Source of the DNA: Streptomyces sp. SID12501
Lineage (GTDB): Bacteria; Actinomycetota; Actinomycetes; Streptomycetales; Streptomycetaceae
Assembly: GCF_010550245.1 (NCBI RefSeq)
Contig: NZ_JAAGLU010000002.1
Span: 308,016-372,015, forward strand
Direction of reading: 5' to 3'
DNA length: 64,000 bases
In this document: in pieces, positions 43,083-50,984 of the stretch
Position numbering within the stretch: position 1 is the first letter of the stretch
Layout of the letters: each line of letters opens with the position of its first letter
Notes under the pieces: model-generated
What the model was told of the DNA's origin: nothing
The model's input: only the letters and a program-made list of their open reading frames with translations
Databases searched by the model: none
Position numbers and translations under genes: made by a program

Positions 43083-43131
43083 CATGGAGCGGGTGACGAG
43101 AATCGAACTCGCACTATCAGCTTGGGAAGCT
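43083..43131 (-). repeat. Attachment-site repeat, tRNA-side copy
   Basis: The 49 bp covering the 3' half of tRNA-Gly(CCC) match 25650-25698 with one mismatch. Because this copy is joined to the 5' half of the tRNA, it marks the junction at which the gene was rebuilt during integration. Confidence 0.88.
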
Positions 43132-43158
43132 GATGTTCTACCACTAAACTACACCCGC
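43085..43158 (-). tRNA. tRNA-Gly (anticodon CCC)
   Basis: The 74-nt gene, with CCA encoded, folds into a full cloverleaf: acceptor GCGGGTG/CACCCGC with discriminator T, D arm GTTTAGTGGTAGAAC, anticodon stem TCAGC/GCTGA with loop TTCCCAA (anticodon CCC), and T arm GAGTTCGATTCTC. It reads glycine GGG codons. The 3' half, positions 43083-43131, is duplicated at 25650-25698, so this gene is the attachment site for an element or set of elements on its left. A strong terminator lies just downstream. Confidence 0.97.
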
Positions 43159-43494
43159 GTAAGACGCCGGTATGGCCGGTGTCCGAACGCTCGGTCACTC
43201 TACCGCACGCCAGGCCCCCGGCATCGAAGCCGTGGGGCCTGCCCCCGTTTCCAGGGGATTCCGGGGGTGTTCCGGGCGTGGACCGGACCTGAACCGGATG
43301 CGAACCGGACGCGTTTTCGCGGTGCGACCCGGCTGTGAGGGCCTGGAGTTGAGGCGTACGGTGGGGCGCGGAACAGGGGCTCGGCGGGATCGGAGCGCCG
43401 CCTGGAAGGTCGCCCTTTTCGTCCCGTAATGTGGCTTCTCTCGTCGGTCTCGACAGTGACCGGCGATGGCTCTTGGGGAAGGGACTCTGAGGAC
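43159..43494. other. Gap upstream of tRNA-Gly, no gene
   Basis: The 336 bp hold the tRNA promoter and the leader of the next gene. I see no conserved reading frame. Confidence 0.45.
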
Positions 43495-43677
43495 TTGATC
43501 GAGCGCACCGTCGTCCGTTGTGCCGAAGGGCACGTGTTCAGCACCGCTTCGTTCCCGATGCAGCAGGCCGATCGGCTCGGCCCAGGCCGGCTGGTCCGGT
43601 GTCCGCGCTGCGCGCGGCTCCGCAGTGTGGTGCCGGTGACGCTGGAGCAGCAGCAGCGGAGCACCAGCAGTAAGTAG
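43495..43677 (+). CDS. Small zinc-ribbon-like protein
   Basis: This 60-aa protein reads LIERTVVRCAEGHVFSTASF, PMQQADRLGPGRLVRCPRCA and RLRSVVPVTLEQQQR. The CxxGH and CPRC pairs give a four-ligand Zn-ribbon pattern. The TTG at 43495 fits the start of the conserved part and has GAGG upstream; the in-frame ATG at 43429 would add a poorly conserved leader. Its function is unknown. It lies between tRNA-Gly and dcd, and its coding region runs into a heptamer repeat array. Confidence 0.72.
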   Translation: MIERTVVRCAEGHVFSTASFPMQQADRLGPGRLVRCPRCARLRSVVPVTLEQQQRSTSSK

Positions 43678-43680
43678 AAG

Positions 43681-43793
43681 CAGTAAGCAGTAAGCAGTAA
43701 GCAGTAAGCAGTAAGCAGTAAGCAGTAAGCAGAGGCTGTAGCAGTAAGCAGCAGCAGAAGCAGACATGTGAAGTCGAAGTCGAAGTCGAAGTA
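43681..43793. repeat. CAGTAAG heptamer array and GAAGTC hexamer array
   Basis: Seven perfect tandem copies of CAGTAAG fill 43681-43729, beginning 4 bp after the stop of the small zinc-ribbon gene (whose last codons already read CAGTAAG). Three GAAGTC units plus a variant follow at 43770-43793. Such low-GC microsatellites are rare in Streptomyces. Confidence 0.95.
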
Positions 43794-43860
43794 GAGCAGT
43801 GGCGGGCGCGCGGAACCGGCCGGTGGTGTCGGGTTCGCGCGCCTTGCGTATCCTCGGGGC

Positions 43861-44436
43861 GTGCTTCTCTCAGACAAGGACATCCGGGCCGAGATCGACT
43901 CCGGGCGAGTACGGATCGATCCCTACGACGAATCCATGGTGCAGCCGTCGAGCGTCGACGTGCGCCTCGACCGCTTCTTCCGGGTGTTCGAGAACCACCG
44001 CTACCCCCACATCGACCCCTCGATCGAGCAGGCCGACCTCACACGCCTGGTCGAGCCCGAGGGTGACGAGCCGTTCATCCTCCACCCCGGGGAGTTCGTG
44101 CTCGCCTCGACCTACGAGGTGATCAGCCTTCCCGACGACCTCGCCTCCCGTCTCGAAGGCAAGAGCTCGCTCGGACGGCTCGGGCTCGTCACCCACTCCA
44201 CCGCCGGGTTCATCGACCCCGGGTTCTCCGGACACGTGACGCTCGAGCTCTCCAACCTCGCGACGCTGCCCATCAAGCTCTGGCCCGGTATGAAGATCGG
44301 CCAGCTGTGCCTGTTCCAGCTGAGTTCGTCGGCCGAGTTCCCGTACGGCAGCGAGCGGTACGGCTCGCGGTACCAGGGGCAGCGTGGGCCCACCGCCTCC
44401 CGGTCCTTCCTCAACTTCCACCGGACACAGGTATGA
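43861..44436 (+). CDS. dcd: dCTP deaminase
   Basis: This 191-aa enzyme deaminates dCTP to dUTP (or to dUMP if bifunctional) for thymidylate synthesis. Family features are [20 protein letters not shown] at the start, the PSSVDVRL block, the nucleotide-binding [20 protein letters not shown] with the catalytic Glu of the next motif [14 protein letters not shown], and the C-terminal [15 protein letters not shown] lid. GTG at 43861. The stop overlaps the phosphoribosyltransferase start (ATGA). It is a core gene and shows that the region right of tRNA-Gly is chromosomal backbone. Confidence 0.97.
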   Translation: MLLSDKDIRAEIDSGRVRIDPYDESMVQPSSVDVRLDRFFRVFENHRYPHIDPSIEQADLTRLVEPEGDEPFILHPGEFVLASTYEVISLPDDLASRLEGKSSLGRLGLVTHSTAGFIDPGFSGHVTLELSNLATLPIKLWPGMKIGQLCLFQLSSSAEFPYGSERYGSRYQGQRGPTASRSFLNFHRTQV

Positions 44437-44942
44437 CGGTCGTACGAGAGAACCTCTCCTACGACCAGTTCGGCGTCTCCGTCCGCGAACTCGCGCAGAC
44501 CATCGTCGACGACGGGTACGAGCCCGACGTCGTGCTCAGCATCGCGCGCGGGGGTGTGTTCGTGGCGGGCGGGCTGGCGTACGCGCTCGACTGCAAGAAC
44601 ATCCATCTGGTCAACGTCGAGTTCTACACCGGCGTCGGCACCACGCTTCCCATGCCCGTCATGCTCGCGCCCGTCCCCAACGCCATCGACTTCTCCGACA
44701 AGAAGGTCCTCATCGCCGACGACGTCGCCGACACCGGCAAGACGCTCAAACTGGTGCGGGACTTCTGTCTGGACGCCGTCGCCGAGGTGCGTTCCGCGGT
44801 GATCTACGAGAAGACGCAGTCCCTCGTGAAGTGCGAGTACGTGTGGAAGCGGACCGATGAGTGGATCAATTTTCCGTGGAGTGTGTTGCCTGTAGTACGT
44901 AAGTCGGGGGAGCTGATCACTCCGTCCAAGGACGCGCTCTGA
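44433..44942 (+). CDS. Phosphoribosyltransferase family protein
   Basis: This 169-aa type I PRTase has the PRPP-binding loop [17 protein letters not shown] (about 91-107) and the [11 protein letters not shown] loop near residue 40. It resembles xanthine-guanine or hypoxanthine PRTases in length, but the hood sequence does not settle the base. It is translationally coupled to dcd, so a role in nucleotide salvage is likely. A bidirectional hairpin terminator follows. Confidence 0.92.
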   Translation: MTVVRENLSYDQFGVSVRELAQTIVDDGYEPDVVLSIARGGVFVAGGLAYALDCKNIHLVNVEFYTGVGTTLPMPVMLAPVPNAIDFSDKKVLIADDVADTGKTLKLVRDFCLDAVAEVRSAVIYEKTQSLVKCEYVWKRTDEWINFPWSVLPVVRKSGELITPSKDAL

Positions 44943-44955
44943 GCGCTGAGACGCA

Positions 44956-45007
44956 CGCCGGGCGGCCGTTGTACCCGTCGTACCTGTTGTACGAGGGCCG
45001 CCCGGCG
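44956..45007. terminator. Bidirectional terminator between convergent genes
   Basis: CGCCGGGCGGCC and GGCCGCCCGGCG form a perfect 12-bp stem around a 28-nt loop, 14 bp after the PRTase stop and 14 bp after the stop of the convergent gene. Confidence 0.85.
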
Positions 45008-45020
45008 TTCTCCAGGCTCG

Positions 45021-46664
45021 CTAGCAGTCCCGCCCGTCCTTCGTCAGCACCCCCTGCTCCGTGCCCAGCGTGCGGTCGTAGCACAGGTCCGGGCCGCGCA
45101 GGCGGTAGCGCTCGGTGGTCGTCGCGACCGCGTGGCGCTGGTCGCGGGCCACGCCGAGTGTGAAGGTCGCGTCGCCGTCGTACGTGTCGTCCAGGCGGAC
45201 GCCGTCGATGCGGGCGTGGTCGCCGAAGGACATGATCACGCGGAGGCGGTTGTCCGCGTCGATGGTGGAGCGGCCGTCCAGGGTGTATGTCCGGTTGGTG
45301 TGGGACGTCACCGGGTGCCGGCTGCCGCCCGTTCCGGTCGTGCGGACCGTCTGGTCGTCCGTCCAGCGGCCCTTCTGGTTGTCGGTGTTCTCGTCCGGGG
45401 TCCAGGTGTGTGTGATGGCGGTGGTCAGGCGCCGGTCGACCGTCGTCGTCACGCGGCCGTGCGACGTGTTCAGGTAGCCGGTGGCCGTGAAGTGGCGGAT
45501 GCCGGTGGTGTCCAGGGTGCGTGTCGAGCCGTCCGCGTACGTGTTCGTGACGGCCGGATCGGTCGCCTTGTACGAGGTCAGGGCGCCCGTCACCACCGAC
45601 TTGTGAGCGTCCTGCCAGACCAGGATGTTGGTGGGTGCGCTCCAGCCGGTCTGGCCCGCCGGGACGCCTGCCACGGTCACGTCGACCGTGTGTGCCCTGC
45701 CGTCGTTCAGGAGGGCGGCGAAGGGAGTGAGGTCGAACTCCAGGGGGCGTACGTCGAAGGCGGTGGGGGAGGGGATCACGCTCCACAGGTACGGGGACCA
45801 GCCGCCCGTCCAGATGTTGGGGTACGGGGAGGCGATCCCGGCGAGCTTTCCGTCGATCGTGACCTGGACCTCGCGGTACGGGCCGTCGTCGCCGCCCTGG
45901 CAGGAGTAGGACGCCGACGGGGTGACCGCCGAGTACCAGAACTCCTCGCAGCCGCCGCCCGAGCCGGTCGCGTACACCTCGGCCAGGATGCGCTCGGAGT
46001 TGCGCGGGGTGGTGAGCTTCGCTCCCGTGGTGACGCTGTTGCCGTCGCTCAGCGGGATGACCTGGTCGGGGGCGGAGCCACTGGCCTTGGCGGGCCGGGT
46101 TCCGTGCTCGGGGGCGTAGAACGTCAGGGTGACCTTGACGTCCAGGACGCCGGTGTAGGTGTCGTTGACGACGTTGCCGATGAGCATGTCCACGGACCGG
46201 GACTTGCTCAGCGTCTTCTCGTACCGTGTGACGTCCTTCTCCACCGACCAGTCGATGCCGTCCTGCGACGGTTCGGGGGTCGAGGTGCGGAGTATCTGGA
46301 CGCCGCCGATGTCGAGGTAGCCGAGGCGGTCGTACTGACGGCCGGCGACGCTGCCGTCGAGGCGGAGCACCACCTTCGACCAGCGGCCCGGCGTGCCGCA
46401 GGCGGTGGGCGGGGTGTAGGTGCCGGTGTAGGGCGTGAAGTCCTTGAACTTCGCCTGGGCGACGGTCACTTCGCAGGACCGGGTGTGGGGGGTGGAGATG
46501 GGGGGAGCGGCCGTCACCGGGTCGTGGTAGTCGGTGCCGAACTCCGACGGGACGGTGGGGGCAGCCCCGGCGGCCGTCGTGAAGGCCGTCAGGGTGAGTC
46601 CGAGGGCGGCGGAGACGAGGGTGATCGTCCGGTCGGCTCTCCGGGCGCTGTGGGGAAACGTCAT
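45021..46664 (-). CDS. Secreted peptide-N4-asparagine amidase A-like protein
   Basis: This 547-aa protein has a Sec signal (LVSAALGLTLTAFTTAAGAA, cleavage likely after AGA-A) and a mature domain typical of plant-type PNGase A: FKDFTPYTGTYTPP, WSKVVLRLDGSVAGRQYDRL, GYLDIGGVQILRTSTPEP, then LIGNVVNDTYTGVLDVKVTL and YPNIWTGGWSPYLWSVIPSP. PNGase A removes N-glycans from glycopeptides, so this may help degrade glycoproteins outside the cell. Catalytic residues cannot be confirmed by eye. It converges with the dcd operon. Confidence 0.85.
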   Translation of the reverse strand: MTFPHSARRADRTITLVSAALGLTLTAFTTAAGAAPTVPSEFGTDYHDPVTAAPPISTPHTRSCEVTVAQAKFKDFTPYTGTYTPPTACGTPGRWSKVVLRLDGSVAGRQYDRLGYLDIGGVQILRTSTPEPSQDGIDWSVEKDVTRYEKTLSKSRSVDMLIGNVVNDTYTGVLDVKVTLTFYAPEHGTRPAKASGSAPDQVIPLSDGNSVTTGAKLTTPRNSERILAEVYATGSGGGCEEFWYSAVTPSASYSCQGGDDGPYREVQVTIDGKLAGIASPYPNIWTGGWSPYLWSVIPSPTAFDVRPLEFDLTPFAALLNDGRAHTVDVTVAGVPAGQTGWSAPTNILVWQDAHKSVVTGALTSYKATDPAVTNTYADGSTRTLDTTGIRHFTATGYLNTSHGRVTTTVDRRLTTAITHTWTPDENTDNQKGRWTDDQTVRTTGTGGSRHPVTSHTNRTYTLDGRSTIDADNRLRVIMSFGDHARIDGVRLDDTYDGDATFTLGVARDQRHAVATTTERYRLRGPDLCYDRTLGTEQGVLTKDGRDC

Positions 46665-46750
46665 GCCGCGCAGTGAACACCGGCGGGTATGGGGTGGACT
46701 AGACCTCTTGGGTCTAATTTGACCAAAGAGGTCGCAGGGGCCGACGAGAA

Positions 46751-46785
46751 GGGAGGGCTCCCGGCGCGCGGCCGGGAGCCCTCCC
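46751..46785 (-). terminator. Terminator after the Yip1 gene
   Basis: A perfect 15-bp inverted repeat (GGGAGGGCTCCCGGC and its complement) with a GCGCG loop lies 24 bp downstream of the Yip1 stop, followed by pyrimidines. It also faces the 5' end of the PNGase-like gene. Confidence 0.85.
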
Positions 46786-46808
46786 CCTCATGTGCGTCCA
46801 GGTCGTCC

Positions 46809-47768
46809 CTAGAACGTGCCCAGCTTCACGATCGACAGCAGGGCGATCAGCTGGATCGCCGACGCGCCCAGGGCCTTCGGCCACGGGAGGTCGTGGGAGC
46901 GGCGGACCATGACGGTCAGCAGGACGCCTGCCGCGACCCAGGTCGCCCAGCCCAGGATCTGCACGAAGGGGGCGTCGCCGCCCACGAACATCGCGACGAG
47001 GAGGCGGGGCGCGTCCGTGATGGACATGATCAGCATGGAGAGGCCGACCGTCGGCTGCCAGGCGCCGTCGCCGCCGAGCTGGCGGGCGAGGGTATGGGTG
47101 ACCACACCGAGGACGAAGGCGCTCAGGACCATCGCCACGCCCGTCGTCAGCACGATCGGGATCGCGTTGCTGAGTGTCGCGTTGATCGTGGTCTCGCGGG
47201 TGTCGTCGAACCCGAAGACGGCGATCAGGCCGTACAGGAACGTGACGACGAGGGCCGGCGCCCAGACCTGGTAGTCGCGCATCTGGAGGAACGTGCGGTC
47301 GGGGGCGGTCACGATGCCCCGCAGCAGTTCCTTCCAGCGCAGGCGAGGACCGGCCGGTGGGGCCGTGGCGGAGCCGGCGCGGTAGGTGTCGCCCTGGCTG
47401 TACGGGTCGTCGTTGACCGTGAACGCCTGTGTGTGACCAGGGTTGTTGGCCGCGTACGGGTCCACGGGGGCGTTCGGGTGCCCGGGCCCGTGTCCCTGTC
47501 TGTCGTCGCCGAAGTACTCCGGCTCACCGTGCCCGCCGTGCGAGCCGTGTGCGCCGTAACCGCCGCCGGCGGTCGCCTGCGGGGGCCACGGCCGTCCGGC
47601 GCCGCCCGAGCCGCCGTACGGCTGCTGCTGAGGCGTGGACGGGTAGCCGTACGACGGGCCGCCCTGTGGGGGCTGCTGGCCGTACGGCTGCTGCCGCGGT
47701 TGTTGTTGCGGTCGCGCTTGCGGGGCCCGGTTGTCCCGGCCGCCGCGTCCGATCCTGAATCCAGCCAC
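46809..47768 (-). CDS. Yip1-domain membrane protein with Pro/Gln/Gly-rich N-terminus
   Basis: This 319-aa protein starts at GTG 47768. The first about 140 residues are low-complexity (PQQQPRQQPYGQQPPQGGPS and similar repeats), probably unstructured and cytoplasmic. The C-terminal half has five hydrophobic spans in the Yip1 arrangement: RLRWKELLRGIVTAPDRTFL, WAPALVVTFLYGLIAVFGFD, IPIVLTTGVAMVLSAFVLGV, GLSMLIMSITDAPRLLVAMF and GWATWVAAGVLLTVMVRRSH. Bacterial Yip1 proteins have no settled function; several are linked to cell-envelope processes. Confidence 0.85.
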   Translation of the reverse strand: MAGFRIGRGGRDNRAPQARPQQQPRQQPYGQQPPQGGPSYGYPSTPQQQPYGGSGGAGRPWPPQATAGGGYGAHGSHGGHGEPEYFGDDRQGHGPGHPNAPVDPYAANNPGHTQAFTVNDDPYSQGDTYRAGSATAPPAGPRLRWKELLRGIVTAPDRTFLQMRDYQVWAPALVVTFLYGLIAVFGFDDTRETTINATLSNAIPIVLTTGVAMVLSAFVLGVVTHTLARQLGGDGAWQPTVGLSMLIMSITDAPRLLVAMFVGGDAPFVQILGWATWVAAGVLLTVMVRRSHDLPWPKALGASAIQLIALLSIVKLGTF

Positions 47769-47855
47769 GTCATCGAACGTACCTGGTCCCGGAGAGTGAC
47801 GCGTGGGGCCCGGGCTTTTGGGCCGGGCTTTGCTGCCCAGCTGTTACATCCACTA

Positions 47856-47878
47856 AGGGGGCCTCCAGGCTTCCCCCT
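47856..47878 (-). terminator. Possible terminator after the FG-GAP lipoprotein gene
   Basis: AGGGGG and CCCCCT with an inner CCT/AGG pair form a short GC hairpin 62 bp after the stop of the FG-GAP lipoprotein gene. Weak but well placed. Confidence 0.45.
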
Positions 47879-47939
47879 AGGGGACATCGGGGAAGTATCC
47901 CGCTTCCCGACGCCGAGCCGAGCGGGCGCCCACCGGCCG

Positions 47940-49292
47940 TTACAGGAACTCCGAGCTGGAGAACGTCACCGAGGGCTCCGTCGCCACCAGGCCCTTCTTC
48001 ACCCCGGGATAGACGGCCACCTCGTCCCATGTCTCGCCCCGGTACGTCCGCACCGCCAGGTCCGCCCGGCCGTCGCCGTCGAAGTCCCCGACCGTGAGGA
48101 CCCGGGTCGTGCCCCGGGTGGGTGGCGCGACGGTCACCGTGTCCGCCGCTGACAGCCCGGCCGCCGCTGTCGGTGCCCGGAAGATCCTCAACCGTGAGCC
48201 GCTGGAGACGAGTTCGTCGCGGCCGTCGCCGTCGAAGTCACCGGTGTCGAGCATCGAGCCGGGGGAGGCGAGGGCGCCTTTGGTGGCGTCGGGGAGGTCG
48301 TAGCGCAGAGACGTTTCGCCCATCGCGCCCACGGCTGCGTCCAGGTCGCGCCCCTTGCCGAAGCGGCCGAGGGCGACGTCGATGCCCTCGGGCAGCACCG
48401 TCCCCGTGCGCGTCGGGCCGTCCGGGCCGCCGAGGACGACAGCCGACTTCGAGGTGCCGTCCGCCGTACGGACGACGAGGTCGTCGTATCCGTCATGGTT
48501 CACGTCGGCCGCCGGGCCCGTCGGGACGTTGCCGGGGGCGGTGATCGGCGCACCGGCCTTGCTCGGGGTGCCCTTGCGGGTGAACGGGCCGCGCAGATAG
48601 CTGAGTTGGACGTCGGAGGCGTGGACGACCAGGTCCTGGGCGCCGTCACCGTCGAAGTCGCCGCACACCGGCTGGTCGGGCCAGTCGTTGCCGGCGCGGG
48701 CCTGGGCGGGGATCGTGAGGGCGACCGCGCGGCCGGTGAGGCCGTCCGGGGAGCCGAACAGGAGCTGGAGGGGCACCGGGGGCCGGCCCTGGCCGTTGTA
48801 GGGCGGGTCGGTCGACACGACCAGGTCGGTGAAGCCGTCCCCGTCGAGGTCGCAGCTGGCCTCCGCGTCGAAGACCGCCGGCAACTGGCCCTTCGTACGG
48901 GCGGCTTGACGGGCCGGGCTCAGCAACTGCCGGGCGCCCGGGACGAGTCCGCCCGGTGAGCCGTAGACGATGCCGATACCGGCGTCGTCGGTGTGGACCT
49001 GGTCCTTGACGAGGTCGTTGAGGACCAGGTCACGGTGACCGTCGCCGTTGAAGTCGTCGGCGACCTTGCTGCCGTCGCCCTGGGGTATCGGGCGTTTGGC
49101 GGGGGCCTTGGCGACGCGGATCGGGGTCCGGTCGGCGGCTGCCGGGTCGTCGCCGGACAGCGGGCCGCAGGCGGTGAGTGCCACCAGGGCACCGAGGGCC
49201 GCCAGCCCGCTGATGGCCGTCGTACCCCGACCACCTTTTCGCACCCGCACCCGCACCCGCACCCTGCACCTCGTCCGGATCATTGGCCTCAT
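47940..49292 (-). CDS. FG-GAP/VCBS-repeat lipoprotein
   Basis: This 450-aa protein probably starts at ATG 49292 (MRPMIRTRC), although the frame extends further. The signal n-region is RVRVRVRVRKGG, encoded by four copies of a GGGTGC hexamer, followed by GLAALGALVALTACG, a lipobox with Cys. The mature part has FG-GAP blades with Ca-binding loops: DDFNGDGHRDLVLN, CDLDGDGFTDLVV, GDFDGDGAQDLVV, ADVNHDGYDDLVV, TGDFDGDGRDELV and GDFDGDGRADLAV. Such integrin-like propellers bind ligands or surface partners. A second propeller gene lies upstream in the same direction. Confidence 0.9.
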   Translation of the reverse strand: MRPMIRTRCRVRVRVRVRKGGRGTTAISGLAALGALVALTACGPLSGDDPAAADRTPIRVAKAPAKRPIPQGDGSKVADDFNGDGHRDLVLNDLVKDQVHTDDAGIGIVYGSPGGLVPGARQLLSPARQAARTKGQLPAVFDAEASCDLDGDGFTDLVVSTDPPYNGQGRPPVPLQLLFGSPDGLTGRAVALTIPAQARAGNDWPDQPVCGDFDGDGAQDLVVHASDVQLSYLRGPFTRKGTPSKAGAPITAPGNVPTGPAADVNHDGYDDLVVRTADGTSKSAVVLGGPDGPTRTGTVLPEGIDVALGRFGKGRDLDAAVGAMGETSLRYDLPDATKGALASPGSMLDTGDFDGDGRDELVSSGSRLRIFRAPTAAAGLSAADTVTVAPPTRGTTRVLTVGDFDGDGRADLAVRTYRGETWDEVAVYPGVKKGLVATEPSVTFSSSEFL

Positions 49293-49340
49293 TGACAACG
49301 ACTCAGTCCAGCAATGATGCACGCGTTCGAGAGGCGAAGA

Positions 49341-49379
49341 CACCCCCGTGGCGGTGCGGAACACCACACCACGGGGGTG
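49341..49379 (-). terminator. Terminator between the two FG-GAP genes
   Basis: CACCCCCGTG (49341-49350) and CACGGGGGTG (49370-49379) form a 10-bp stem 28 bp after the stop of the upstream propeller gene, so the two propeller genes are probably separate transcripts. Confidence 0.75.
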
Positions 49380-49406
49380 CCTGGCGGTAGGTGGCGGAGG
49401 GCGTCC

Positions 49407-50828
49407 TCAGTCCGCCAGCCTCGCCCCCATGAACGCTCGTGCCCCCAGACCCAGCTGCGGGACGGTGAGCGTCACGGAGCCCGTGCCCGTCGGGCCGGAC
49501 GAGGTGCCGGGGAACATGTGGAGGCGGCCCCCCTCGTTGGCCGTGGCGATCAGCTCGGCGCGGCCGTCGCCGTTGAAGTCGCGCAGAAGGAGAGAGGCAC
49601 CGAGCCAGCCGTTGTCAGGGGAGGCGTTGGTCAGGCCGGGGGTGGTGCGGTCGTACTGGCGGGCGTTCCTGCCGGTCAGACCGGTGGAGCCACCGCGCAG
49701 GACGGTGATGGAGCCGTCGGCCCAGGCCCTGGTGCCGAGCGCCTCGTAGGGGGCACCGACGGCCAGGTCGGGGTAGCCGTCGCCGTTGGTGTCGGCGGCC
49801 GAGACGTCGTAACCGAAGTCGTCGCCGTCCTCCACGCTGCCGGGGACGCCCGCGGTGTTCTGGGTCAGGGTGGTGAGCCGGCCGGCAGGGCCGGTGGCCG
49901 TCCCGGGCAGGATGTGGACCGCGCCGCCCCTGCCGGAGCGGGAGAGGCCGATCGCGAGGTCGCCGTAGCCGTTGCGGTCGAAGTCGGCGATCACGGCGCT
50001 CGATCCGGAAAGCTCGGAGGAGGCGGGCAGGCTCCTCTTCCAGGGCTTGGCGGGGCCGTTCCTGCCGCCCTTGTAGAACCAGACGCGGTTGGAGGCGGTG
50101 GCCGCGTCCCACCCGATGAGCGCGAAGTCGGCGGTGCCGTCCTTGGTGACCTTGCCGGCCACCACCATCTTCGGCTTGATGTCCTCGCCGTCCTGCGGGT
50201 CGAGGTTGGTGGCCTTGCCGCGCCCGCCGGACTTGGTGAACGGACCGCGCAGGAACCAGACGAAGTCGCCGTCCACGGACACGATGTCCAGCCGGCCGTC
50301 GGCGTTGAAGTCGCCGATGGCGACGTCCAGGCCGAAGATCTGCTTCTTGCTGCCCGGGGACGCGTACGTACTGCCCTTGGTCAGGCCCGACCTGGAGCCC
50401 CACAGGACGGTGAACGTGCCGTGGCGGTCGGCGTACAGCTCACCGGGGGCGGTGGCGACGATGTCCGCGTAGCCGTCCTTGTTGAGGTCGGCCGAGGTGA
50501 CCTTCGTGCCGAAGCCGTCCTTCGCCTCGGCCACGCCGTCGATGCCGGGGCTGTTCTGCGTGATCACCGAGCGTTTGGCGGGGTTCAGCCCCGTCGCCGA
50601 GCCCCAGATGACGACGACGGCGCCCGCGTCCTTCTTCCCGGCCACGGTGGCGGTCTGGTCGCCGAGGAGCAGGTCGCGGTAACCGTCGCCGTTGAAGTCG
50701 TCCACGTGCTTCGCCGGAGCGGCCGACGCCGGGGCGCCGAGGGCCAGTGGACTCACGGTGGCGGCGAGGACGGCGGTGGCCAGGAGGGCGGCGCGGGCGG
50801 AGGGTCTGGGGAGCAATGGGGTCTCCAA
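49407..50828 (-). CDS. Secreted FG-GAP/integrin-like beta-propeller protein
   Basis: This 473-aa protein has a Sec signal (ARAALLATAVLAATVSPLAL, then GAPASAAP). Seven FG-GAP blades follow with the loops DDFNGDGYRDLLLG, ADLNKDGYADIVA, GDFNADGRLDIVS, ADFDRNGYGDLAI, ADTNGDGYPDLAV and RDFNGDGRAELIA, and FG-type motifs such as DGFGTKVTSA, DDFGYDVSAA and NGWLGASLLLRD. It should form an extracellular Ca-binding propeller. The ATG at 50828 lies 24 residues before the Ala-rich cleavage region. It is paralogous to the lipoprotein next to it, with a different anchoring mode. Confidence 0.92.
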   Translation of the reverse strand: METPLLPRPSARAALLATAVLAATVSPLALGAPASAAPAKHVDDFNGDGYRDLLLGDQTATVAGKKDAGAVVVIWGSATGLNPAKRSVITQNSPGIDGVAEAKDGFGTKVTSADLNKDGYADIVATAPGELYADRHGTFTVLWGSRSGLTKGSTYASPGSKKQIFGLDVAIGDFNADGRLDIVSVDGDFVWFLRGPFTKSGGRGKATNLDPQDGEDIKPKMVVAGKVTKDGTADFALIGWDAATASNRVWFYKGGRNGPAKPWKRSLPASSELSGSSAVIADFDRNGYGDLAIGLSRSGRGGAVHILPGTATGPAGRLTTLTQNTAGVPGSVEDGDDFGYDVSAADTNGDGYPDLAVGAPYEALGTRAWADGSITVLRGGSTGLTGRNARQYDRTTPGLTNASPDNGWLGASLLLRDFNGDGRAELIATANEGGRLHMFPGTSSGPTGTGSVTLTVPQLGLGARAFMGARLAD

Positions 50829-50912
50829 GGTCGCGGCAGTGCACGAGGAAAGCGGGCGATCAGGAGACGCTCGACAAGTAGTAATGGTTGTACGGCAGTT
50901 CGGTGAACCGAA

Positions 50913-50983
50913 AACGGGGCCGACGCCACCGGCACCGACCCCGTTCGGGCCTGTTCCAGGACTGGAACGGGCCTGTTCCAGTC
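50913..50983 (-). terminator. Two hairpins ending the Fe-S oxidoreductase gene
   Basis: GACTGGAAC/GTTCCAGTC (50960-50983) directly abuts the stop codon. A second stem, AACGGGG/CCCCGTT (50913-50919 and 50939-50945), is followed on the minus strand by TTTTC, a usable terminator tail. The 9-mer region CTGTTCCAG is also repeated. Confidence 0.75.
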
Positions 50984-50984
50984 C

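Noticed and set aside
43195..43883. Minus-strand frames with Leu/Tyr/Cys repeats over the microsatellite
   Set aside because: The peptides (TAYCLLL repeats) are simply the translation of the CAGTAAG array and have no start signal.
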